Shown here: one piece after another, positions 5,883 through 10,132 of the stretch | Position numbering within the stretch: the stretch's first letter is position 1 | Layout: every line of letters begins with the position of its first letter | DNA from: Planctomycetota bacterium | GTDB taxonomy: Bacteria > Planctomycetota > UBA11346 | Assembly: GCA_013816415.1 (NCBI GenBank) | Contig: JACDEN010000059.1 | Location: 1-10,132 of the forward strand | Direction: 5' to 3' | Length of the DNA stretch: 10,132 nucleotides | Notes under the pieces: generated by a model | Seen by the model: the letters and a program-made list of their open reading frames with translations, nothing else | Databases searched by the model: none | What the model was told of the DNA's origin: nothing | Translations under genes and position numbers: made by a program

Positions 5883-6239
5883 TCAGCAGCACGCCGTCAG
5901 CAGGCGCACCAGATCGACCACGATGTCGCGCCGCACGGATGAATAGATGAAACGGTCTTCACGCCGACGGTGGATGAGCCCCGCCTTGTCCAAGGCGTCG
6001 AGGTGATGCGAGAGGGTCGGCGCCGGGAGGCGAAGGACGCGCTGGATCTCGTTGACCGGCAATTCATCTCCTGCCTGGACCAGGTGGAAGAACACCCGCA
6101 AACGGCCCGGGTGGGCCAGAGCCTTGAACGCGGCGACATGCCTGGGAGATGCCGAGAGGCTCTTCCTCTTCCTGGTACTGGCACTGGTACTGGTACTGGG
6201 AGGACAGCAGGCTATGCGTTCTCGCTTCATTGATTTCAT
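5883..6239 (-). CDS. arsR: ArsR-family arsenic-responsive repressor
   Basis: This 118-residue ArsR/SmtB winged-helix repressor carries AAFKALAHPGRLRVFFHL (36-53), recognition helix APTLSHHLDALDKAGLI (73-89) and the wing HRRREDRFIYS (90-100). The classical ELCVC sensor in helix 3 is absent. Instead there is a vicinal Cys pair at the N-terminus (Cys11-Cys12) and another at the very C-terminus (Cys117-Cys118). N-terminal CC sensors are known in Corynebacterium ArsR and C-terminal ones in Acidithiobacillus ArsR. Either could bind As(III) here. Residues 14-22 are a Ser/Thr-rich stretch encoded by hexanucleotide repeats. ATG at 6239 gives the longest form; ATG at 6230, with GGAA about 10 nt upstream, is as plausible. 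It leads the ars operon and should repress it. Confidence 0.92.
   Translation of the reverse strand: MKSMKRERIACCPPSTSTSASTRKRKSLSASPRHVAAFKALAHPGRLRVFFHLVQAGDELPVNEIQRVLRLPAPTLSHHLDALDKAGLIHRRREDRFIYSSVRRDIVVDLVRLLTACC
6172..6201. repeat. Hexanucleotide microsatellite inside arsR
   Basis: Five tandem CTGGNA-type hexamers (CTGGTA, CTGGCA, CTGGTA, CTGGTA, CTGGGA) lie within the arsR coding region. On the coding strand they encode the Ser-Thr/Ala run of residues 14-22, between the Cys pair and the winged-helix domain. A unit of six keeps the frame when copies are gained or lost, so only linker length would vary. Confidence 0.75.
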
Positions 6240-6256
6240 ATTCCGGAAACTAGAAA

Positions 6257-6287
6257 TTGATCAAGCGCGAACCTCAACCCTGATCAG
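6257..6287. promoter_or_regulatory. Pair of GATC-centred palindromes upstream of arsR, possible operator
   Basis: TTGATCAA (6257-6264) and CTGATCAG (6280-6287) are two 8-bp palindromes with centres 23 bp apart, about two helical turns. They lie between the predicted transcription start (near 6321) and the arsR start. This is a reasonable place for an autoregulatory ArsR operator. Matches to a known ArsR box are not exact, so the link is positional inference only. Confidence 0.3.
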
Positions 6288-6327
6288 TTCTTGTTCGTGG
6301 CGCCACGCGGGTGAGCGTGACGCCCCC

Positions 6328-6358
6328 ATTATAACCTTCAAGTCGAGTTGAAGGTCAA
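6328..6358 (-). promoter_or_regulatory. MerR-type promoter with perfect dyad, upstream of arsR
   Basis: On the minus strand TTGACC (-35, 6358-6353) and TATAAT (-10, 6333-6328) are separated by 19 bp, the over-long spacer typical of MerR-family promoters. The dyad ACCTTCAA...TTGAAGGT (8-bp perfect arms, 6-bp centre) spans the spacer (6334-6355). CueR, ZntR, CadR and SoxR promoters share this geometry. Transcription would start near 6321 and run leftwards into arsR. No merR-like gene lies in the window, and an ArsR-family gene is the immediate target. Confidence 0.8.
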
Positions 6359-6380
6359 GGGCCTGATTCATCCGACCGGT

Positions 6381-6396
6381 GGGCAGGCCACTGCCC
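6381..6396 (-). terminator. Weak hairpin downstream of the rhodanese gene
   Basis: GGGCAG (6381-6386) and CTGCCC (6391-6396) pair around a 4-nt loop. It lies between the rhodanese stop and the MerR-type promoter, where transcription from the rhodanese gene would need to end. No T-run follows on the minus strand, so this is only a weak candidate. Confidence 0.25.
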
Positions 6397-6463
6397 GATG
6401 TGTCGGCCGTGCTCAGGTGCCAAAAACCGCGTCTGAGTTCGATCAGGAACCGCTGAGCCGCGC

Positions 6464-7045
6464 TCAGGGCGCCGATGATGCGGCGGTCGCCGCCGCTGGC
6501 GAGGCGGCGCAGGCCTCGATCGGCACCCGGCGATTCCAAGGCAGGCGGGCGAGCATCATGCCGAGCGCGCACGTGTCGGTGAGGCCGGCGAACACCAGTC
6601 CCGCGCCGACGAAGGCGGACAGGCCGAAGAACCCGGGATGGACGAGCCACCCCAGTCCGGCGCCCAGCACGACCAGCGATCCCGCGGCGATGCGCACCTG
6701 CCGTTCCAACGACATCGCCTTCCTGCCGCGGACGACCGGGAGCCCGAGCGCTGCCCAGGCGTCGGTTCCGCCATCGATCACCACGACGTCCGTGAGCCCA
6801 GCTGCGATGAAACGCTCGGCCGCCATCCGCGCGCGCGCGCCGGAACGGCACAACAAGTATAGCGGCTTCCCCGGCTGCTTCCGCTGCGTCCACACCGCCT
6901 TCGGATCGAGCGAGTCGAGCGGAACGCACACGGCATCGCGAGCGTGCACCTCTCCAAACTCGGACGGCGTGCGCACGTCGATCAGTTCGAGGGTCTGGCA
7001 ATCCCCTGGGGCGAGATCCCTGGGATGAAGGCTGGTGGGGGGCAT
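6464..7045 (-). CDS. Rhodanese with C-terminal membrane anchor, YgaP-like
   Basis: This 193-residue protein joins a rhodanese domain (about 1-108) to a two-helix membrane hairpin (about 118-160), the architecture of E. coli YgaP. In the rhodanese part, LIDVRTPSEF (21-30) is the entry motif and LLCRSGARA carries the catalytic Cys66 that takes up sulfane sulfur as persulfide. The membrane part (IAAGSLVVLGAGLGWLV, then GLSAFVGAGLVFAGLTDTCALGMMLARLPWN) matches the DUF2892-type hairpin. The start at 7045 was preferred because GAGGT lies 6 nt upstream; an upstream ATG at 7063 lacks a ribosome site. The gene lies between the ars operon and the paa terminator on the same strand. A role in persulfide transfer is likely; the acceptor is unknown. 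Confidence 0.88.
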   Translation of the reverse strand: MPPTSLHPRDLAPGDCQTLELIDVRTPSEFGEVHARDAVCVPLDSLDPKAVWTQRKQPGKPLYLLCRSGARARMAAERFIAAGLTDVVVIDGGTDAWAALGLPVVRGRKAMSLERQVRIAAGSLVVLGAGLGWLVHPGFFGLSAFVGAGLVFAGLTDTCALGMMLARLPWNRRVPIEACAASPAAATAASSAP

Positions 7046-7201
7046 GGCTACCTCGAGGTGCATGAAGGAAGGGCGTTTGCAGGTACGTGACCTCGGCCCA
7101 GCAGACGGTGCGCCGTTGAACCTGCGATCCGTGCAGCCCGGTTTCGCTGATCACCCAGCAGGGTCAGGGATGTGGACCTGCGTTCGCGCTTGCTCTGATC
7201 G

Positions 7202-7227
7202 CAAGCCCCGGCACGAGCCGGGGCTTG
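7202..7227 (-). terminator. Strong hairpin terminator after paaD
   Basis: CAAGCCCCGGC (7202-7212) and GCCGGGGCTTG (7217-7227) form a perfect 11-bp stem with loop ACGA. It begins 2 nt after the paaD stop. There is no long T-run beyond it, but GC-rich stems ending in CTT are common at operon ends in high-GC gammaproteobacteria. It closes the paa transcript. Confidence 0.75.
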
Positions 7228-7229
7228 GG

Positions 7230-7736
7230 CTAGTGGCACTTGAAATGCTCGAAGGTTTCCGCGCAGGCACGGCAGCGATGCAGCGACTTGCACGGCGTCG
7301 AGCCGAAGTCGCTGATCGATTCGGTGTCGGCACTGTCGCAGCGCGGACATGGCACCGCACGATCGCGCTCGAGCCAGGGCGATCCGCTGCGCGAGGCGGT
7401 CAGCGCCGACAGGCGGCCGGGCGGCGCGATGCCGTAGGCCTTGAGCTTGGCGCGCGCCGCGTCGCTCATCCAGTCGCTGGTCCAGGCCGGCGCGAGCACG
7501 GTCTCGACCGTCACCGGAGAAAATCCCGCCGCACGCAGCTTCGCGGCGACGTCGCGTTCGATCACGCGCATCGCCGGGCAGGCGGTGAAGGTCGGCGTGA
7601 TCGCGACGCGCACGCCGCCGTCGGCCACCGCGACGCTGCGCACGATGCCGAGATCGACGATGGTCAGCGCCGGCAGTTCGGGATCGAGCACCGTGGCGAT
7701 CACGGCCCAGGCATCCTCGGTCGTGCGCGCCGGCAT
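7230..7736 (-). CDS. paaD: PaaD, phenylacetyl-CoA epoxidase accessory (Fe-S maturation) protein
   Basis: This 168-residue protein has an N-terminal DUF59/MIP18-like domain (about 5-100: DPELPALTIVDLGIVRSV, then TACPAMRVIE with its conserved Cys). The C-terminal Cys-rich tail is CPRC (130-133), STPCKSLHRCRAC (146-158) and FEHFKC, the PaaD/PaaJ pattern. PaaD is needed for phenylacetyl-CoA epoxidation in vivo and is thought to help mature the Fe-S centre of the reductase PaaE. The ATG at 7736 shares its A with the TGA of paaC (1-bp overlap), so translation is coupled. The open frame upstream in the same phase is a shadow of paaC. It is last in this gene run and is followed by a terminator. Confidence 0.93.
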   Translation of the reverse strand: MPARTTEDAWAVIATVLDPELPALTIVDLGIVRSVAVADGGVRVAITPTFTACPAMRVIERDVAAKLRAAGFSPVTVETVLAPAWTSDWMSDAARAKLKAYGIAPPGRLSALTASRSGSPWLERDRAVPCPRCDSADTESISDFGSTPCKSLHRCRACAETFEHFKCH

Positions 7737-8527
7737 CACCACGAGGCACCGGGGAACGAGCGCGCGACGATCTGCATCTCGGCGAGCAGGTAGCCGAGCG
7801 TCTCGGTGTGCCGGCCGATCGGTCCGCCGAGCAGCATGTGCATGCCCGCAACGGGCCGCGCGAGGCGGGCCTGACCGAGCACCTCGGTGATGGTCGCCTC
7901 CCAGGCGGCGCGGACGCGATCCGGGTGCGGGATCAGCCCGCGCTCGATCAGCGCGGGATCGTCGGGCCAGAGCGCGAACAGCTCTCCGGTGTAGGGCCAC
8001 CAGGCGTCGATCGCCTCCTGCAGGCGGCGGTGGCTCTCGTCGGTGCCGTCGCCGAGGATGAGCATCCAGCGCGCGGCATGGCGCAGGTGGTAGCGCAGCT
8101 CGGGATGGAACTTGGTCGCCGCGGCGGCCAGGGCCGCGTCCGTGCTGCGCTGCAGCTGCTCGTAGAGCGGCAGCGCGTAGGCGGCGAACAGGAAGACGCG
8201 CGCGATGGTGCGCGCGAAGTCGCCGTTGGGCTGCTCGACCAGGAGGACGTTGCGGAACTCGACCGCCTCGCGGAAGTAGGCGAGCTGGTCCTCGTCGCGC
8301 CCCGTGCCGTCGGCCTGCCCGAGCAGGCGCAGCAGCACCGTGGCGTGCCCGAGGCAGTCGAGCGCCAGGTTGGTGAGCGCGAGGTCCTCCTCGAGCACCG
8401 GCCCGTGCCCGCACCACTCCGAGAGGCGGTGTCCGAGCACCAGGTGGCTGTCGGCGAGACGGGCGAGATATCCGGCGAAGGCGAAATCGGCCGGGGTCGT
8501 GAGCTGCGAGGCGCCGTCGGGCATCAT
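7736..8527 (-). CDS. paaC: PaaC, structural subunit of phenylacetyl-CoA 1,2-epoxidase
   Basis: This 263-residue ferritin-like four-helix protein forms the PaaAC core of the ring-1,2-phenylacetyl-CoA epoxidase. Typical stretches are NLALDCLGHATVLLRLLG (53-70), FRNVLLVEQPNGDFARTIAR (91-110), HPELRYHLRHAARWM (141-155), GDGTDES (159-165) and the end HTETLGYLLAEMQ (240-252). PaaC is the non-catalytic partner of PaaA. The start ATG at 8527 overlaps the paaB stop (ATGA); a second ATG follows directly at 8524, so the true start may be either. A further upstream in-frame Met would put about 43 residues of paaB antiframe on the front and is rejected. Its stop shares one base with paaD. Confidence 0.95.
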   Translation of the reverse strand: MMPDGASQLTTPADFAFAGYLARLADSHLVLGHRLSEWCGHGPVLEEDLALTNLALDCLGHATVLLRLLGQADGTGRDEDQLAYFREAVEFRNVLLVEQPNGDFARTIARVFLFAAYALPLYEQLQRSTDAALAAAATKFHPELRYHLRHAARWMLILGDGTDESHRRLQEAIDAWWPYTGELFALWPDDPALIERGLIPHPDRVRAAWEATITEVLGQARLARPVAGMHMLLGGPIGRHTETLGYLLAEMQIVARSFPGASW

Positions 8528-8823
8528 CGCCTCCGATCGCTGGCCGGGCTCAGGTAGTGGGCGGGCAGCCGATAGATCTTGTCGTCGGCGGGATCGAAGA
8601 AGGAGGCGTTGTCGGCGGGCATGCTCGCCGAGATCGCAGCGTGTGGCACCACCCACATGCTCGCGACCTGGCCGCGGCGGGCGTAGACGTCGCGCGCATG
8701 CTGCAATGCCATCTCGGCGTCATGGGCGTGGACGCTGCCGGCGTGCTTGTGCGGATCGCCGGCCTTCTCCTGCACGAACACCTCCCACACCGGTCCTTCG
8801 CCGCTCGCCGCCGCGCCGCTCAT
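8524..8823 (-). CDS. paaB: PaaB, phenylacetyl-CoA epoxidase subunit
   Basis: This 99-residue protein is close to the usual 95 or so. Its recognisable core is WEVFVQEKAGDPHKHAGSVH (13-32), HARDVYARRGQVASMWVVP (42-60) and ADDKIYRLPAHYL near the C-terminus. PaaB bridges PaaAC units and is required for activity with the reductase PaaE. The start ATG at 8823 overlaps the paaA stop by 4 bp (ATGA), and the stop overlaps paaC in the same way. An open frame extends 35 codons upstream into paaA but has no domain content and is not used. Confidence 0.95.
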   Translation of the reverse strand: MSGAAASGEGPVWEVFVQEKAGDPHKHAGSVHAHDAEMALQHARDVYARRGQVASMWVVPHAAISASMPADNASFFDPADDKIYRLPAHYLSPASDRRR

Positions 8824-9764
8824 GCGTTCACCTGTGGATTCTTGGCGGCATGGGCGGCGGCCGCGGCGCGGACCCAGGCGCCGTCCTCGTGCGCCTCGCG
8901 GCGCGCACGCAGACGATCGCGGTTGCACGGGCCGTTGCCGCCGATGACCGCGAAGAATTCCTGCCAGTCGATCGGACCGATCGTCCAGTGCTTGGTGTCC
9001 TCATCGTAGCGCAGGTCGGGGTCGGGGATGCGCAGCCCGAGCACCTGCGCCTGCACGACGGTCTGGTCGACGAAGGTCTGGCGCAGCTCGTCGTTGCTCT
9101 TGAGCTTCACCTTCCAGCGCACCAGCTCCTCGCTGTTGGTCGACTGCTCCTCGGGCGGGCCGAACATCATCAAGGTCGGCGGCCACCAGCGGTTCAATGC
9201 TTCCTGCGCCATCGCCTGCTGGGCCGGCGTGCCGCGCGCGAGCGCGGTCACCATTTCATATCCCTGGCGCATGTGGAAGCTCTCCTCCTTGCAGATGCGG
9301 ATCATCGCGCGCACGTACGGCCCGTAGGAGCACTTCGCCAGCATCGACTGGTTGATGATCGCCGCGCCGTCGACCAGCCAGCCGATCATGCCGATGTCCG
9401 CCCAGGTGAGGGTCGGATAGTTGAAGATGTTCGAGTACTTGGCCTTCCCGGTCAGCAGCTGATCGATGAGCTCGTCGCGCGGCACGCCGAGCGTCTCGGC
9501 GGCGCTATAGAGGTAGAGCCCGTGGCCGGCCTCGTCCTGGACCTTGGCGAGCAGGCCGATCTTGCGGCGCAGGCTCGGCGCGCGGGTGATCCAATTCGCC
9601 TCGGGCAGCATGCCGACGATCTCCGAGTGCGCATGCTGCGACATCATGCGCACCAGCTGCCGGCGATAGCGCTCGGGGAGGCGGTCCTTGGGCTCGGCCT
9701 TCTCGCCCTTGGCGAGGCGGGCCTCGAAGGCCTGCAGGACGGGATCGGCGGCGGGATCGGTCAT
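8820..9764 (-). CDS. paaA: PaaA, catalytic subunit of phenylacetyl-CoA 1,2-epoxidase
   Basis: This 314-residue ferritin-like bacterial multicomponent monooxygenase subunit holds the diiron centre that adds oxygen across the phenylacetyl-CoA ring, opening aerobic phenylacetate breakdown. Candidate iron ligands are Glu48 (HAHSEIVG), the Glu78-x-x-His81 pair (QDEAGH) and the Glu161-x-x-His164 pair (KEESFH). Other family stretches are PEANWITRAPSLRRKIGLLA (54-73) and GPIDWQEFFAVIGGNGPCNR (263-282). Length matches E. coli PaaA (about 309). The start is 6 bp after the stop of an enoyl-CoA hydratase gene, and the stop overlaps paaB. Nothing looks missing. Confidence 0.97.
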   Translation of the reverse strand: MTDPAADPVLQAFEARLAKGEKAEPKDRLPERYRRQLVRMMSQHAHSEIVGMLPEANWITRAPSLRRKIGLLAKVQDEAGHGLYLYSAAETLGVPRDELIDQLLTGKAKYSNIFNYPTLTWADIGMIGWLVDGAAIINQSMLAKCSYGPYVRAMIRICKEESFHMRQGYEMVTALARGTPAQQAMAQEALNRWWPPTLMMFGPPEEQSTNSEELVRWKVKLKSNDELRQTFVDQTVVQAQVLGLRIPDPDLRYDEDTKHWTIGPIDWQEFFAVIGGNGPCNRDRLRARREAHEDGAWVRAAAAAHAAKNPQVNA

Positions 9765-9770
9765 GGTCGC

Positions 9771-10132
9771 CTACGTCGCTCGGGCCTTGGCCGCGGATCT
9801 GGCGGCGGCGATGGCCGCGGTGGCGGGCGGTGTGACCACCAGCTCGCCGCTGATGCGCGCGCGCTCGTCGAGGAGTTGCGGCCAGTGGTCGGTGCCCTCC
9901 CACAGCACGGCCTTGAGCCGCGCCATCGCCTGACGGCTGAAACCGGACAGCCTGCCGGCGAGCGCCGCGACCGCCGCGTCGAGCTCGGCGACGCTGGCGT
10001 GGATGCCGGCAAAGAGCCCGCGCGCGTGCGCCCACTCGGCGCTGCGCCAATCGGCGTCGATCGCCAACTGCGCGTAGGCCGCGGAGCCGACCCGACGCTC
10101 GACCGCTGGGCCGATCACGAACGGTCCGATGC
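9771..10132 (-). CDS. Enoyl-CoA hydratase/isomerase family protein, C-terminal part
   Basis: About 120 residues are visible and the frame is open to the window edge, so the 5' end lies outside. The opening IGPFVIGPAVERRVG, the helical stretch with AEWAHARGLF, and the final helices (ALAGRLSGFSRQAMARLKAVLWEGTDHW) match the second half of crotonase-fold enoyl-CoA hydratases/isomerases. In phenylacetate loci two such proteins act, PaaF (hydratase) and PaaG (isomerase of the ring epoxide). Position directly before paaA suggests PaaG or a related isomerase, but the catalytic N-terminal half is not in view, so no symbol is given. The stop lies 6 bp before the paaA start, pointing to one transcript. 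Confidence 0.82.
   Translation of the reverse strand, partial: IGPFVIGPAVERRVGSAAYAQLAIDADWRSAEWAHARGLFAGIHASVAELDAAVAALAGRLSGFSRQAMARLKAVLWEGTDHWPQLLDERARISGELVVTPPATAAIAAARSAAKARAT

Noticed and set aside
6453..6467. CTGAGC/GCTCAG hairpin as the terminator of the rhodanese gene
   Set aside because: It overlaps the stop codon and is not followed by a T-run, so it is more likely a coding-end coincidence.
7737..8417. Upstream extension of the paaD frame
   Set aside because: It reads through paaC in another phase with an Arg/Ala-rich translation; the ATG overlapping the paaC stop is the natural start.
7035..9009. Long plus-strand open frames (up to about 250 codons) opposite paaB, paaC and paaD
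   Set aside because: These are antisense shadows of high-GC coding sequence; the minus-strand proteins are unmistakable Paa subunits.

Overview
This window looks like an accessory region from a high-GC proteobacterium. A Xanthomonadales-like gammaproteobacterium is my best guess, based on the Paa/ArsC/aquaporin protein types and a GCCCCGGC-type terminator stem, but nothing here fixes the taxonomy. It divides into four blocks.

(1) 1-1097: an AT-rich piece of an integron gene-cassette array read on the minus strand. Two complete cassettes each carry one small unknown ORF with a single predicted membrane segment. They are bounded by two 93-bp attC sites (73-165 and 622-714). Only 13 bp of a third attC survive at 1085-1097. 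The leftmost cassette runs off the window. No integrase or clear attI is visible where one would expect them, to the right.

(2) 1098-3565: a scarred stretch. It holds a two-copy 19-bp direct repeat, a long inverted repeat, about 450 bp without a credible gene, and a fabG-like fragment. It also holds an SGNH hydrolase whose nucleophile serine is replaced by arginine, an SRPBCC/AHSA1-type protein on the other strand, and the 3' relic of a CzcA/CusA-type RND metal pump with two frame-cancelling indels.

(3) 3574-7045: metal and arsenic functions. A His-rich CDF zinc/cobalt/cadmium exporter (plus strand) converges on an arsR-aqpS-arsC operon (minus strand) whose genes overlap or nearly touch. The aquaglyceroporin stands where ArsB/Acr3 would normally be, so arsenate would be reduced by ArsC and arsenite would leave by channel flow. 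Upstream of arsR lies a textbook MerR-type promoter (19-bp spacer filled by a perfect dyad), although no merR gene is in the window. Next comes a YgaP-like rhodanese with membrane anchor.

(4) 7202-10132: a tightly coupled minus-strand phenylacetate operon: an enoyl-CoA hydratase/isomerase (5' end outside the window), then paaA, paaB, paaC and paaD, ending in a strong hairpin. Each pair from paaA onward overlaps by 1-4 bp. PaaA/PaaC form the epoxidase core, PaaB bridges it, and PaaD is implicated in Fe-S maturation. The reductase gene paaE is not immediately downstream.
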